A model generated the notes under the pieces. That model did not search any database. It worked only from the letters and a program-made list of their open reading frames with translations, and was not told the origin of the DNA. From Pseudocolwellia sp. AS88 (GTDB taxonomy: Bacteria; Pseudomonadota; Gammaproteobacteria; Enterobacterales; Alteromonadaceae), in NCBI RefSeq assembly GCF_030551755.1, contig NZ_JAUPEC010000030.1, positions 1 through 49,236 on the forward strand: a stretch of 49,236 nt of DNA, written 5' to 3'. Below are positions 17,515 through 26,643 of the stretch, one piece after another. Numbering within the stretch: position 1 is the stretch's first letter; each line of letters begins with the position of its first letter. Made by a program: the position numbers and the translations under genes.

Positions 17515-18054
17515 ATGGCAACTACATTTGAAAAAACAACATTAGCAGGTGGCTGCTTCTGGTGTATAGAATCGGCCTTCAATAGCGTTAAAGGTATTGA
17601 AAGTGCTGTGTCGGGTTATATGGGTGGTGAAACTGACGATCCGACTTATGAGAAAGTTTGTTCTGGCACTACAGGTCATGCTGAAGTCGTTCAGCTTTCA
17701 TTTGATCCTGCGGTGATTAGTTTTCGTGAAATATTAGAAATATTCTTCGCATTACATAATCCAACACAAATCAACCGACAAGGTAATGACATTGGAACAC
17801 AATACCGTTCTGGCGTGTTTTTCCATACTGAAGAGCAAAAACAAGCAGCATTAGCAATTATTGATGAAATTACTCAAGATGAAATATGGCCAGATCCTGT
17901 TGTTACAGAAGTAACAGCTATGTCAGAATTTCATTTAGGTGAAGATCTTCATCAAGGTTACTTTAATCGTAATCCTGAAAATCAATATTGCCAAGCAGTT
18001 GTATCACCTAAGTTAGCTAAATTTAAAAAGACTTTTGCTGCGAAACTTAAGTAA
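17515..18054 (+). CDS. msrA: Peptide methionine sulfoxide reductase MsrA
   Basis: MsrA reduces the S-epimer of methionine sulfoxide in proteins. The 179-residue protein has the catalytic motif GCFWC at residues 13-17, GTTGHAEVVQLSFDP, and a C-terminal YCQAVVSPK that provides a resolving cysteine. It has no signal peptide, so it is cytoplasmic, and no MsrB domain is fused. A clear terminator follows. Confidence 0.97.
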   Translation: MATTFEKTTLAGGCFWCIESAFNSVKGIESAVSGYMGGETDDPTYEKVCSGTTGHAEVVQLSFDPAVISFREILEIFFALHNPTQINRQGNDIGTQYRSGVFFHTEEQKQAALAIIDEITQDEIWPDPVVTEVTAMSEFHLGEDLHQGYFNRNPENQYCQAVVSPKLAKFKKTFAAKLK

Positions 18055-18086
18055 TTTTCTGTATAAGTATTGGTAAACAATAATAC

Positions 18087-18112
18087 AAAAGGTCACCATA
18101 AAGTGACCTTTT
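18087..18112 (+). terminator. Rho-independent terminator of msrA
   Basis: AAAAGGTCAC (18087-18096) pairs exactly with GTGACCTTTT (18103-18112) around CATAAA, followed by more T. It lies between msrA and the convergent pilin gene and can serve both, since the minus strand also reads a U-run. Confidence 0.9.
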
Positions 18113-18118
18113 TAAAAA

Positions 18119-18619
18119 TTAATTATTGATGATAACTTCACCGTTTGTAGAATCATAAACTACCGTCAAAGATGTGTTACGATTATAGGTATAAGTACAC
18201 TTGTTAGAGCCATTATATTCAGCTTGAATATCACTCGTAGCATCATCCTGAACATCTGCATCAGTAGAGTCTAAAACAGCTCTCCAAACATCTAAACAAT
18301 CATATACACTATTCAATGTTAAACTTACTCCTCGAGTATCGGCAGGATACCCCGCTGAATTAACACTAAGATCGCCACCAGCAAGAGGATCGGAAATAGA
18401 AATAAAATCTTGAACAGCTTGACCATTACCTCTTACTAACCAAGCTATGTGAACTTGGTCTACACCGGTTTTAAATGCTGTACCAGTAGCTAAAAATACA
18501 GTTTCTTCTGCATCTTCAGAGATATTAATAAACTTAGGAAGCGCAGTTGCAGATAATATACCCAATATAACGATAACAACAACTAACTCAATGAGCGTAA
18601 AACCGTTACTTCTATTCAT
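18119..18619 (-). CDS. Type IV pilin-like protein (MSHA major pilin type)
   Basis: The 166-residue protein starts with a short basic leader MNRSNG and then FTLIELVVVIVILGILSATALPKF: a prepilin peptidase site (G6/F7), the Glu at mature position 5 and the pilin hydrophobic helix. The ALPKFINI continuation is typical of MshA pilins. Two cysteines (in DCLDVW and KCTYT) could form the C-terminal disulfide loop. No assembly ATPase, secretin or other msh gene is nearby, so it depends on machinery elsewhere. A pseudopilin role is less likely given the MSHA-like helix. Confidence 0.85.
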   Translation of the reverse strand: MNRSNGFTLIELVVVIVILGILSATALPKFINISEDAEETVFLATGTAFKTGVDQVHIAWLVRGNGQAVQDFISISDPLAGGDLSVNSAGYPADTRGVSLTLNSVYDCLDVWRAVLDSTDADVQDDATSDIQAEYNGSNKCTYTYNRNTSLTVVYDSTNGEVIINN

Positions 18620-18764
18620 TTATTAACCTTCAAAAAAATATGATGATAGATAACATCTAGATAAAATAATTTACCATGATTATCCTAAGTGTAACAAGTT
18701 CACTATCTGAACTAGTAACTAAACTTAATTCATATTTTGAAGACTCCTACATACTAACTTGTAT

Positions 18765-19613
18765 TTAATACATTAAAGTATAAAGTTTTCTTCTGTATTT
18801 AGTCGCTAATGAATCACCTTCTGGTAGAACTTTTAATACGTCTAACATTAGCTCTTTGCTATTTGTGTTTGATAAGTCTTTTTGCACTAATCTAAACAAT
18901 AACTCTAACGCTTCTTCATTACGGTTTACTTGTGAATATTGCACAGCTAATTGATGTTTTAAATCATCGTTATCAGGTTCACTTTCAAGTTGTGCTTCTA
19001 GTGCTTTAATTTCTGGAGATTCTGCAGCTTGATTAGCTAGTTCTAATTTAGCTATAACAGCCTGATAAGCGCCATCTTGGTCAACCATTAAAATAGTTTC
19101 AAGTAGTACTTCAGCCTCTGCAGTTTTGCCTAATTGAATAGCAGCATCCGCTAATACAATTTTAATATCAGCTCTTTCATTATCTATTTGATAAGCTTTT
19201 GAAGCAGCAGAATAAGCAGTGTTAATATCATTTTCAACTAGAGCTAATTTGGCTTCATTTAATAAACCATCTTCCATTTTAGGTAAGTGGTTATCTAAGA
19301 AAGTTTGCACCTGCTCTTCTGTTTGGGGTCCTGATAAACCATCAATTGGTTGGCCATCTTTAACTAATACTGCAGTAGGCAAACCTTGAATACCAAACTG
19401 TTGAGCTATTTGCGCATGAGTTTGGCAGTCTACAGTTGCTAATATCATGTGCTCTGGAAACGCAGACACTTTAGCTGTAAGTGAGTCACGTAATTGAACA
19501 CTTTCGGGCACTTGGTCAGCCCAAAAGCTAACAAGAATAAGCTTTGATTTTGATTCTTCGATAACAACTTGTTGGAAGTTTTCTAAAGTAATAACAACAA
19601 TATTTGAACTCAT
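18765..19613 (-). CDS. cnoX: Co-chaperone CnoX (YbbN)
   Basis: CnoX is a thioredoxin-fold plus TPR protein that holds unfolding proteins and passes them to GroEL or DnaK, protecting against over-oxidation. The 282-residue protein has an N-terminal thioredoxin domain (to about residue 110), four TPR-like helical pairs and the diagnostic C-terminus KYRRKLYTLMY. The usual redox CxxC is absent: the active-site segment reads WADQVPES, with no cysteine at all, where E. coli has SQHC. The cysteine in VDCQTHAQ, equivalent to E. coli Cys63 in the mixed disulfide with clients, is kept. The start is preceded by AGGAAAGCCT. Confidence 0.92.
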   Translation of the reverse strand: MSSNIVVITLENFQQVVIEESKSKLILVSFWADQVPESVQLRDSLTAKVSAFPEHMILATVDCQTHAQIAQQFGIQGLPTAVLVKDGQPIDGLSGPQTEEQVQTFLDNHLPKMEDGLLNEAKLALVENDINTAYSAASKAYQIDNERADIKIVLADAAIQLGKTAEAEVLLETILMVDQDGAYQAVIAKLELANQAAESPEIKALEAQLESEPDNDDLKHQLAVQYSQVNRNEEALELLFRLVQKDLSNTNSKELMLDVLKVLPEGDSLATKYRRKLYTLMY

Positions 19614-19719
19614 AGGCTTTCCTATTAAATAATCTTTTCTAATATTTTGGGGCGAACCTTAAAGATACAAGGTTCAACGAATAACTATCTTGAATGTTAA
19701 TTAAATGCCTGTAACAAAA

Positions 19720-19739
19720 AACGCGCTAATAGCGCGCTT
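19720..19739 (-). terminator. Terminator of the folB-folK-uppP operon
   Basis: On the minus strand a GC-rich stem (CGCGC-TATTA-GCGCG) is followed by TTTTTTG. It lies just downstream of the uppP stop codon. Confidence 0.8.
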
Positions 19740-19763
19740 TTCTTTCTAATTCTGATTAGTTTT

Positions 19764-20579
19764 TTAACCTAATACGAACCATAACAAACCAAAACCTAAT
19801 ACTAAGCGATAAATAACAAATGGCATCATGCCTATCTTATCCAACAGTATTAAGAAGAAATGGATACAGGTATAAGCACTAACAAAAGCTAATACACTTC
19901 CTAAACTAATAGCATGCCAGTCAACAGCATCAGCTGAAGTTATAAGTTTTAAGGTTAAGTAACTTCCCGCCATTGCAATTGCAGGGATAGATAATAAGAA
20001 TGAAAACCTAGCAGCATTTTCTCTACTTAGCCCTAACATTAAACCTACCGTCATCGTAATACCTGAACGCGATGTTCCAGGGATTAATGCGATAGCTTGT
20101 GCGAGACCAATTAACATAGCTCCTTTAAAGCCCATCTTTTCAATACTTACGTTTTGCTTTGCTTTGATGTCTGCAAATCCAAGTAGAACACCAAAAATGA
20201 TGGTTGTACCGGCAATCACCAGTGCCGAACGTAAATACTCTTCAATAATGTCTTTACCTAACAAACCAAACAAACCAGCTGGAATAGTCGCAAACAATAT
20301 CCACCACGCTAGCGTGCCATCAAAATTGCTTTCTTGGCTCTCTTTATTACGGTTAGTAATCGTTGAAACCCAAGCGACGGCCATATTGCCCACTTCTTTT
20401 CTAAAATAAATAACAACAGCAAGTAAAGTACCTACGTGTACAGCTACGTCAAAAGCTAAGCCTTGATCTTGCCAACCTAAAACAGCTGAAGGAAGTATTA
20501 AATGAGCAGAACTACTGATAGGTAAAAACTCAGTTAAGCCTTGAATAACAGCTAATAAAAATATTTCTAAAGTACTCAT
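19764..20579 (-). CDS. uppP: Undecaprenyl-diphosphatase
   Basis: UppP (BacA) dephosphorylates undecaprenyl pyrophosphate to recycle the peptidoglycan lipid carrier. The 271-residue multi-span membrane protein has [16 protein letters not shown] near the N-terminus and the second active-site motif [11 protein letters not shown], both at the expected places. It overlaps the end of folK by four bases (ATGA), so it is co-translated with the folate genes, an arrangement seen in related marine bacteria. Confidence 0.97.
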   Translation of the reverse strand: MSTLEIFLLAVIQGLTEFLPISSSAHLILPSAVLGWQDQGLAFDVAVHVGTLLAVVIYFRKEVGNMAVAWVSTITNRNKESQESNFDGTLAWWILFATIPAGLFGLLGKDIIEEYLRSALVIAGTTIIFGVLLGFADIKAKQNVSIEKMGFKGAMLIGLAQAIALIPGTSRSGITMTVGLMLGLSRENAARFSFLLSIPAIAMAGSYLTLKLITSADAVDWHAISLGSVLAFVSAYTCIHFFLILLDKIGMMPFVIYRLVLGFGLLWFVLG

Positions 20580-21088
20580 GTCTTTTGATTATCCATAATG
20601 TGTGACCATGAAAATGGTATTTGGGTTATCGATTGGCTAGCTTTGTTAAAGTTACTCCAAAGCTGACCATAGGACTGGTTAATAATGGGATGCTTTAAGG
20701 ATTCAGCTATTTCAGCGAGAGGCCATAAAACAAAGGCATTTTTTGTAATTTCATCTCTTGGGATTTGTGCAGGTTTAGTTAAAACAAGTTCATCAAATAA
20801 CAGCAAATCTAAATCTAATGTTCGTGGACTAAACTTTTTAGCGTTTTGCTCTCGTCCATATTCAAATTCTATATTACGCAATAAGTCAGCAACTTCTTCT
20901 ATTGTATAAGATGTTTCTGCACCAATAACCATGTTATAAAAGTCTGAACCATCAAAACCAACGGCTCTACTTTCATACAATGAAGAAAGGGTAAGTGCGC
21001 CAAAAGTTTTTGTTAGCTCAGTTAAGCCATGTTTAACATGATATTCTCTATTTATATTGCTGCCTAAAGAAATATAAATATAAGACAT
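20576..21088 (-). CDS. folK: 2-amino-4-hydroxy-6-hydroxymethyldihydropteridine diphosphokinase
   Basis: FolK transfers pyrophosphate from ATP to the pterin in folate synthesis. The 170-residue protein has SLGSNINRE at its start, the [25 protein letters not shown] motif region (about 90-115, with the conserved metal-binding DLDLL) and [16 protein letters not shown]. It overlaps folB by one base and uppP by four. Confidence 0.96.
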   Translation of the reverse strand: MSYIYISLGSNINREYHVKHGLTELTKTFGALTLSSLYESRAVGFDGSDFYNMVIGAETSYTIEEVADLLRNIEFEYGREQNAKKFSPRTLDLDLLLFDELVLTKPAQIPRDEITKNAFVLWPLAEIAESLKHPIINQSYGQLWSNFNKASQSITQIPFSWSHIMDNQKT

Positions 21089-21444
21089 TAGCCGAATACG
21101 CCTCTTTCAATTTCAACACCAACAGTTCGAGTATTATGAACAGCGCCTGGCTTACCTACTTTAAGTTTTAACCAAGGTATTTGATAAGTGGTCATTAAAT
21201 ATTGTGCTAAGCGTTCAGCTAATGTTTCAATTAAATCAACAGGATTAGCATTCGCAAACACTTCTACATCTTCAGAAATCTTTGCATAGTCTAAAGTTTT
21301 ATCTAACTCATCATTTAATGCAGCTTTAGAAATGTCCCAACCTAAGGTTAAATCTAGAATCAATGTTTGTTTGATTTGCTTTTCCCATTCATAAAAACCA
21401 ATAGTGGTTTGAATGCTTAAGCCTTCGATGCACACTTTATCCAT
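21088..21444 (-). CDS. folB: Dihydroneopterin aldolase
   Basis: FolB cleaves dihydroneopterin to glycolaldehyde and the pterin that FolK uses next. The 118-residue protein opens MDKVCIEGLSIQTTIGFYEWE, contains LDYAKISEDV and the catalytic-site LIETLAERLAQYL, and has LKVGKPGAV near the end. First gene of the folB-folK-uppP operon, whose promoter must lie in the gap facing plsY. Confidence 0.96.
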   Translation of the reverse strand: MDKVCIEGLSIQTTIGFYEWEKQIKQTLILDLTLGWDISKAALNDELDKTLDYAKISEDVEVFANANPVDLIETLAERLAQYLMTTYQIPWLKLKVGKPGAVHNTRTVGVEIERGVFG

Positions 21445-21812
21445 GTTTCAGAACTCTTTTTTATTTCACAGGCATTATTTCAAATAAAAATAAAATGTAT
21501 AACGCCAGTAATTATTTATTGGGTGCGAGTTTACCTTTCTCGACCATTAAAAACCAGTAGTGCTTTAGAATATATAGCTGTTATTACTCACTATATTTTT
21601 GCCAGAAAACAAGATGTGTTATCTTAGCTCTTACCTTAAAATGCAATGCTAACCCGCTTACTTAATATAGATAAAAGAACTTAAGGCATAGTTAAGTAGC
21701 TTTTATATCGTAACAATGATTGATTTTATTGCGCTGATAGATTTTAATTCCCTCTAATTCAGAATCAAACTTTAAGAGAATTGTTATTACACATTATTTT
21801 TTAATACTAGGA
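21445..21812. other. Divergent intergenic region between folB and plsY
   Basis: About 370 AT-rich bases carry the outward promoters for folB and plsY. I see no open frame of note, no strong hairpin and no copy of the dispersed repeat. Confidence 0.4.
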
Positions 21813-22382
21813 ATGATCATACTTGCTTATTTAGCAGGCTCGATTTCTAGTGCCATAATAATATGTAAAATAAAAAAATTACCAGATCCAAGAGAAGTAG
21901 GTTCAAATAATCCTGGTGCAACTAATGTACTACGTAATACAAATAAGCTTACTGCCGCTATCGTACTTTTTTTTGATATTCTTAAAGGGGTTATTCCTGT
22001 TTGGGGCGCTTACTTTTTAGGCATAGAACCAATAGCTATTGGATTTATTGGCGTTTCTGCTTGCTTAGGGCATATGTACCCTATATTTTTTGGTTTTAAA
22101 GGTGGTAAAGCAGTAGCTACAGCTTTTGGTGTTTTATTACCTATTGGTTTTACTTTAGGCGGGTTACTTATTGTCACTTGGATTTTTGTAGCCAAATTGA
22201 CTCGATATTCAAGTTTAGCGGCAATTGTAACGGTAAGCTTAGCCCCTTTATACACATGGATGATAAAACCAAGTTATGTGTATCCAGTATTTATGTTAAG
22301 TGCGCTGATTGTCTTTAGGCATAAAGATAATATTCAACGCTTACTCAATGGGACTGAAAGCAAAATATCTATAAAGAAATAA
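21813..22382 (+). CDS. plsY: Glycerol-3-phosphate acyltransferase PlsY
   Basis: PlsY acylates glycerol-3-phosphate from acyl-phosphate, the first step of phospholipid synthesis. The 189-residue membrane protein shows the three family motifs: [11 protein letters not shown] at the N-terminus, [12 protein letters not shown] and [18 protein letters not shown]. It is divergent from folB and convergent with tsaD. The ATG at 21813 has AGGA directly before it, a short spacing, but the codons upstream offer no better start. Confidence 0.95.
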   Translation: MIILAYLAGSISSAIIICKIKKLPDPREVGSNNPGATNVLRNTNKLTAAIVLFFDILKGVIPVWGAYFLGIEPIAIGFIGVSACLGHMYPIFFGFKGGKAVATAFGVLLPIGFTLGGLLIVTWIFVAKLTRYSSLAAIVTVSLAPLYTWMIKPSYVYPVFMLSALIVFRHKDNIQRLLNGTESKISIKK

Positions 22383-22401
22383 TTTGCTTTCGTGAATATG
22401 T

Positions 22402-23427
22402 TTAAACCGGAGGTAAAGTATCTAAAGGCCAACGTGGTGTCGCTTTAAATGTTAATTCTTGCTCTCCACCAGATTTTAAACGTTGTAAACCCGCATAAGC
22501 TATCATCGCCCCATTATCGGTACAAAACTCAGGACGAGGATAAAACACTTCGCCACCTAAATTCTTAGTAATAACAGCAAGTTTTTCACGTAAAGCTGTA
22601 TTAGCACTTACTCCACCAGCAATGACCAATCTTTTTAAATCACAGGCTTTAAGTGCTCTTTTGCACTTGATAGCTATAGTGTCAATAACAGCATCTTGGA
22701 ATGCATAGGCAATATCGGCGTGAGCTTGTTCATCCATTGTGCCTTTAGCTTGTTCTTCACGGATAGCCGTACCTGTTGCGGTCTTTAAACCACTAAAACT
22801 AAAATCTAACCCAGGTTTATTTGTCATAGGTCGAGGGAAAATAAAGCGTCCATGAACACCTTTTTCAGCCATTTTAGCTAAAACAGGGCCACCGGGATAA
22901 TCCAAACCAAGTAATTTAGCAGTTTTATCAAAGGCTTCACCCGCAGCATCATCAACAGATTCACCTAGTAATTCATATTGCCCAATACCATCAACACGAA
23001 CTAACATGGTATGTCCGCCTGAAACCAATAAGGCAACAAAAGGAAATTCAGGTACATTATCTTCTAACATAGGAGCCAATAAGTGACCTTCCATATGATG
23101 AACAGGCACAGCAGGTAATCCCCAGCCATACGCTAAACTACGTCCAATAGAACAGCCAACGAGTAGCGCACCAACTAAACCAGGTCCTGCAGTATAAGCA
23201 ACACCATCTAAATCTTTAGGCGTTAAATTAGCTTCGGCTAAGACTTCTTTGATCAGTGGAATTGTTTTACGTACATGGTCACGCGAAGCTAATTCTGGCA
23301 CTACCCCACCATAATCGGCATGAACAGCAACTTGGCTATATAAACGATGAGCCATAATGCCTTGCTCGTCATCATAAATAGCAATCCCTGTTTCATCACA
23401 TGATGTTTCAATACCTAAAATACGCAT
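22402..23427 (-). CDS. tsaD: tRNA N6-threonylcarbamoyladenosine synthase subunit TsaD
   Basis: TsaD transfers threonylcarbamoyl to A37 of ANN-decoding tRNAs, with TsaB and TsaE. The 341-residue protein has the N-terminal [14 protein letters not shown], the metal-binding HHMEGH (about 110-115), [22 protein letters not shown], the C-terminal [11 protein letters not shown] and the metal-site FCTDNGAM. Divergent from rpsU, as in many gammaproteobacteria. Confidence 0.97.
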   Translation of the reverse strand: MRILGIETSCDETGIAIYDDEQGIMAHRLYSQVAVHADYGGVVPELASRDHVRKTIPLIKEVLAEANLTPKDLDGVAYTAGPGLVGALLVGCSIGRSLAYGWGLPAVPVHHMEGHLLAPMLEDNVPEFPFVALLVSGGHTMLVRVDGIGQYELLGESVDDAAGEAFDKTAKLLGLDYPGGPVLAKMAEKGVHGRFIFPRPMTNKPGLDFSFSGLKTATGTAIREEQAKGTMDEQAHADIAYAFQDAVIDTIAIKCKRALKACDLKRLVIAGGVSANTALREKLAVITKNLGGEVFYPRPEFCTDNGAMIAYAGLQRLKSGGEQELTFKATPRWPLDTLPPV

Positions 23428-23626
23428 ATAAATACAACCCTCAAAAGTTAAGCACGCAATTTTACCTGCGATAAAAGTAATTCTCCACTATTATTACTTT
23501 ACTTTACAGGTCGGTTAGCTTTAGAATACGGCACCAATTTTTGATAGAGCGGGTGATTTCGAGGCAATTATGCTGAGAAGGTTACCAATTTTATAGATTT
23601 AATAGACACAAAGGTTAACAAAAAAA

Positions 23627-23842
23627 ATGCCAGTAATTAAAGTAAGAGAGAACGAACCGTTTGACGTAGCACTTCGTCGTTTTAAACGTTCATGTGAGAA
23701 AGCAGGTATCCTTTCAGAAGTTCGTCGTCGCGAATGTTATGAAAAGCCAACTTGGGAACGTAAACGTAAGAAAGCCGCTGCTGTAAAACGTGCTGCTAAA
23801 AAAGTTTCTCGTGAGAACGCTCGTCGCGTTCGTATGTACTAA
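23627..23842 (+). CDS. rpsU: 30S ribosomal protein S21
   Basis: S21 is a small basic subunit protein important for initiation. The 71-residue sequence [20 protein letters not shown]...ENARRVRMY is the standard S21. First gene of the macromolecular-synthesis cluster, divergent from tsaD with about 200 bases between them. Confidence 0.98.
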   Translation: MPVIKVRENEPFDVALRRFKRSCEKAGILSEVRRRECYEKPTWERKRKKAAAVKRAAKKVSRENARRVRMY

Positions 23843-23880
23843 GAAAGTTTAGTACTTACTTAAGTCAACTGAGTCAACCT

Positions 23881-24327
23881 ATGAGTCTACTTAGTCAACT
23901 AAAAGATGAAATGAAAGTTGCTATGCGAGCTAAAGACAAATTACGTCTTGGTGTTATTCGTATGGCAATCTCAGCGATTAAACAAGCTGAAATAGATCAC
24001 GGTACAGAAGCAACAGATGAAAACGTATTAGCCGTTTTAACTAAAATGGTAAAGCAACGTAAAGAATCTATTAAAATGTTTACTGACGGTGGTCGTGATG
24101 AATTAGCTGCAAAAGAAGCTGCTGAAGTAGAAGCGTTAGAAACGTTTTTACCTCAACCTTTTAATGCAGATGAGATCAAAGAATTAATTAGTAAAGCAAT
24201 AACAGAAACTGGTGCAGCTTCAATGGCTGACATGGGTAAAGTGATGGCAATATTAAAACCTATTATGCAAGGTAAAGCTGATTTGGGCGCAGTAAGTGGC
24301 CAAGTGAGAAGCATGCTAAATAGTTAA
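23881..24327 (+). CDS. yqeY: GatB/YqeY domain protein
   Basis: The 148-residue protein belongs to the YqeY family, which shares the C-terminal tRNA-binding domain of GatB. Recognisable parts are LGVIRMAISAIKQAEID, VKQRKESIKMF, LETFLPQP and the GKVMAILKPIMQGKADLGAVSG tail. It lies 38 bases after rpsU, the normal place between rpsU and dnaG. Its molecular role is not established. A terminator follows immediately, setting it apart from dnaG. Confidence 0.93.
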   Translation: MSLLSQLKDEMKVAMRAKDKLRLGVIRMAISAIKQAEIDHGTEATDENVLAVLTKMVKQRKESIKMFTDGGRDELAAKEAAEVEALETFLPQPFNADEIKELISKAITETGAASMADMGKVMAILKPIMQGKADLGAVSGQVRSMLNS

Positions 24328-24356
24328 TTGCTTATCCCTATAAGGGGATCTCAAAG

Positions 24357-24385
24357 AAACCGCGATTGCTTATGCCTCGCGGTTT
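24357..24385 (+). terminator. Rho-independent terminator after yqeY
   Basis: AAACCGCGA (24357-24365) pairs with TCGCGGTTT (24377-24385) and a T-run follows. A smaller CCC-TATAA-GGG hairpin lies just before it. It separates rpsU-yqeY from dnaG, comparable to the attenuator between rpsU and dnaG in E. coli. Confidence 0.85.
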
Positions 24386-24414
24386 TTTATTCTCTAAAAT
24401 TTAAAAGTAAATAC

Positions 24415-24682
24415 TAATACCAAGTTGATTAATTAAGCACTTAGCGAGAATTAAAAGGTTTATAGGCAAGGCATTGATTGAAGAGAATGGTTACTCCCTT
24501 GTCAAAATCAATAACGAAGCAAATAAACCTTTTAAACTCGCCCTTGGGAGCTCATTAGCAAACTGATAACTGCACAAAATTACCGATAAGTAGAATAACT
24601 ATGTATAAGTAATTGTGTTTGTTCTAAGTCTGCTAATGTAGCTCTAAGTTGATTAATTTATTAATCAACTTAGTATAATACC
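24415..24682. repeat. MITE-like element with terminal inverted repeats
   Basis: The left end reads TAATACCAAGTTGATTAATT and the right end is an inverted TTAATCAACTTAGTATAATACC, so the outer ends mirror each other. The left part also holds a long imperfect inverted repeat (about 24442-24543): AAAAGGTTTAT and ATTGATT recur as ATCAAT and ATAAACCTTTT on the other arm. At the right border a perfect hairpin, CTAAGTTGATTAAT-TT-ATTAATCAACTTAG, occupies 24643-24672. There is no open frame. The inner segment TCGCCCTTGGGAGCTC matches, inverted, the core of the 63-bp repeat at 17365-17427, so both belong to one family. Confidence 0.7.
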
Positions 24683-24754
24683 CATTCAACGAATTTATTG
24701 TGTAAAATAAAGAAACGTAGATCCCTATTCTCAACATTCGAGTGTTCTAATTAT

Positions 24755-26506
24755 ATGGCAGGTATGATCCCCAAACAGTTCATCGATGACTTATTAGCAA
24801 GAGCTGATATTGTAGAGCTTATTGATAGCCGAGTGCCATTAAAAAAGGCTGGGAAAAACTACCAAGCTTGCTGCCCTTTTCATACAGAGAAATCACCTTC
24901 ATTTAGTGTTAGCCAAGACAAACAGTTTTATCATTGCTTTGGTTGTGGTGAACATGGCAATGCTATTTCGTTCTTAATGGAGTTTGATAGATTAGAATTT
25001 CCTGATGCCATTGAAGAATTAGCTTCTCATTACGGTATGACGGTCCCTCGAGAAGATATTAAACAAACACCTGCTCAGCAAAAACAACAACAGCAAGTTT
25101 ACGCGCAAAAACAAGATGACTACGCACTAATGGAACAAATTAGTCGTTTTTATCAAAAACAATTACGTGTAGCTTCCGACAAAGATACCGCTATAGATTA
25201 CTTAAAAGGTCGCGGATTAAGTGGTGAGATAGTTAAACAGTTTGGTATTGGTTATATCAGCGATACTTGGGATGGCATGATGAAAGTTTTTGCCAAGAGT
25301 CCCGCTATTACCAAACAACTTGTTGATTTAGGTATGGCGATACAAGGTGATAAAAATAAACCTTATGACCGCTTTAGAGGTCGGATCCAGTTTCCGATTA
25401 GAGATAAACGAGGTCGTGTTATAGGATTTGGCGGCCGAGTACTCGCTGATGCAACACCTAAATACCTAAACTCGCCTGAAACTCGTATTTACCATAAAGG
25501 CCATGAACTTTATGGGTTATATGAAGCAAAATTAGCCAACAAACAACTCTCTCGACTTGTTGTTGTTGAAGGCTATATGGATGTTGTTGCACTAGCTCAA
25601 CATGGAGTTAACTACGCTGTGGCTTCATTAGGAACCGCGACTACTCCCGAACAATTACAAACACTTTTTAGAACCGTTCGAGAAGTTATTTGTTGTTACG
25701 ATGGTGACCGAGCTGGTCGTGATGCTGCGTGGCGAGCAATGGATAATGCCCTGCCCTTAATTCAAGACGGTTATACCTTAAAGTTTGTATTTTTGCCTGA
25801 TGGAGAAGATCCAGATTCACTCATTCGTGAACAAGGACAAGAAGCTTTTGAGAAGATTCTAGATAACGCTATGCCCTTATCAGAGTTTTTATTGTCAAAC
25901 CTCTCAGAGCAAACTGACTTAAATACCAATGAAGGTTCATCAAAACTCGTTGAGTTATTTCAACCCTATTTAAATAAACTGCCTGATAGCTTTCTAAAAC
26001 AAAGTATTATTTCATCTATCGCTAATACCTTTGCACGCGGAAGTGAAAAAAGGCTCGAAGAGTTACGTAGGCACCATCAACAAAAAGAAAAAGCCACAAT
26101 CAAGCAAACAAAAATAACTCCTGTTAGATTAGCTATTGCATTATTACTTGAGCATCCCCATATCGTTAATGCTTTACCTGATATTTCAATATTAGCGCAT
26201 TTAAACATTCCAGGAATACCGCTCTTAAATGAGTTACTGGTACTGTGTAAGCAAAACCCTAATATTAAAAGTGCACAAATAATTGAAAAATATAGAGATA
26301 GTGTTGAAGGAAAACAACTAACAAAACTAATGTGCCTACAACATCATATTGAACCTGAAAATGCAGAATCTACATTTTTAGATATAATTGAACGTTTTTT
26401 AAATATTTTTATCGAACAACGAACAGAAGCTCTTTTATCAAAAGAGCAAATAACAGGTTTAACAAAAGTTGAAAAACAAGAATTACATAGTTTATTGAGC
26501 GCTTAA
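24755..26506 (+). CDS. dnaG: DNA primase
   Basis: DnaG makes RNA primers at the replication fork. The start at the ATG of MAGMIPKQFIDDLLARADIV is chosen because it matches E. coli DnaG (MAGRIPRVFINDLL); an ATG 19 codons upstream adds unrelated residues. The 583-residue protein has the zinc-binding CCPFHTEKSPSF...FYHCFGCGEHGN near residues 40-65, the RNA-polymerase core, and the TOPRIM motifs VVVEGYMDVVA and CYDGDRAGRDAAW. The C-terminal 130 residues would bind DnaB. It is separated from yqeY by a terminator and the MITE-like element, so it needs its own promoter. Confidence 0.97.
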   Translation: MAGMIPKQFIDDLLARADIVELIDSRVPLKKAGKNYQACCPFHTEKSPSFSVSQDKQFYHCFGCGEHGNAISFLMEFDRLEFPDAIEELASHYGMTVPREDIKQTPAQQKQQQQVYAQKQDDYALMEQISRFYQKQLRVASDKDTAIDYLKGRGLSGEIVKQFGIGYISDTWDGMMKVFAKSPAITKQLVDLGMAIQGDKNKPYDRFRGRIQFPIRDKRGRVIGFGGRVLADATPKYLNSPETRIYHKGHELYGLYEAKLANKQLSRLVVVEGYMDVVALAQHGVNYAVASLGTATTPEQLQTLFRTVREVICCYDGDRAGRDAAWRAMDNALPLIQDGYTLKFVFLPDGEDPDSLIREQGQEAFEKILDNAMPLSEFLLSNLSEQTDLNTNEGSSKLVELFQPYLNKLPDSFLKQSIISSIANTFARGSEKRLEELRRHHQQKEKATIKQTKITPVRLAIALLLEHPHIVNALPDISILAHLNIPGIPLLNELLVLCKQNPNIKSAQIIEKYRDSVEGKQLTKLMCLQHHIEPENAESTFLDIIERFLNIFIEQRTEALLSKEQITGLTKVEKQELHSLLSA

Positions 26507-26540
26507 CAGGCATTTTAAACTGTATACAATTAACAATTGG

Positions 26541-26571
26541 TTGACAAATCTCAGTTTACGTCTGGTAATTT
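26541..26571 (+). promoter_or_regulatory. Possible promoter before rpoD
   Basis: TTGACA (26541-26546) is followed by TAATTT (26566-26571) at 19 bases, or GGTAAT at 17. A second -10-like TATAAT lies at 26586-26591. The 137-base gap between dnaG and rpoD could thus hold one or two promoters, in addition to read-through from dnaG. Confidence 0.35.
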
Positions 26572-26643
26572 AGCGAGTGAATTGCTATAATTAAAGGCTT
26601 ACTGTTTTGTATTTTATACCCATAAATAGGTGGACACTCGTCA

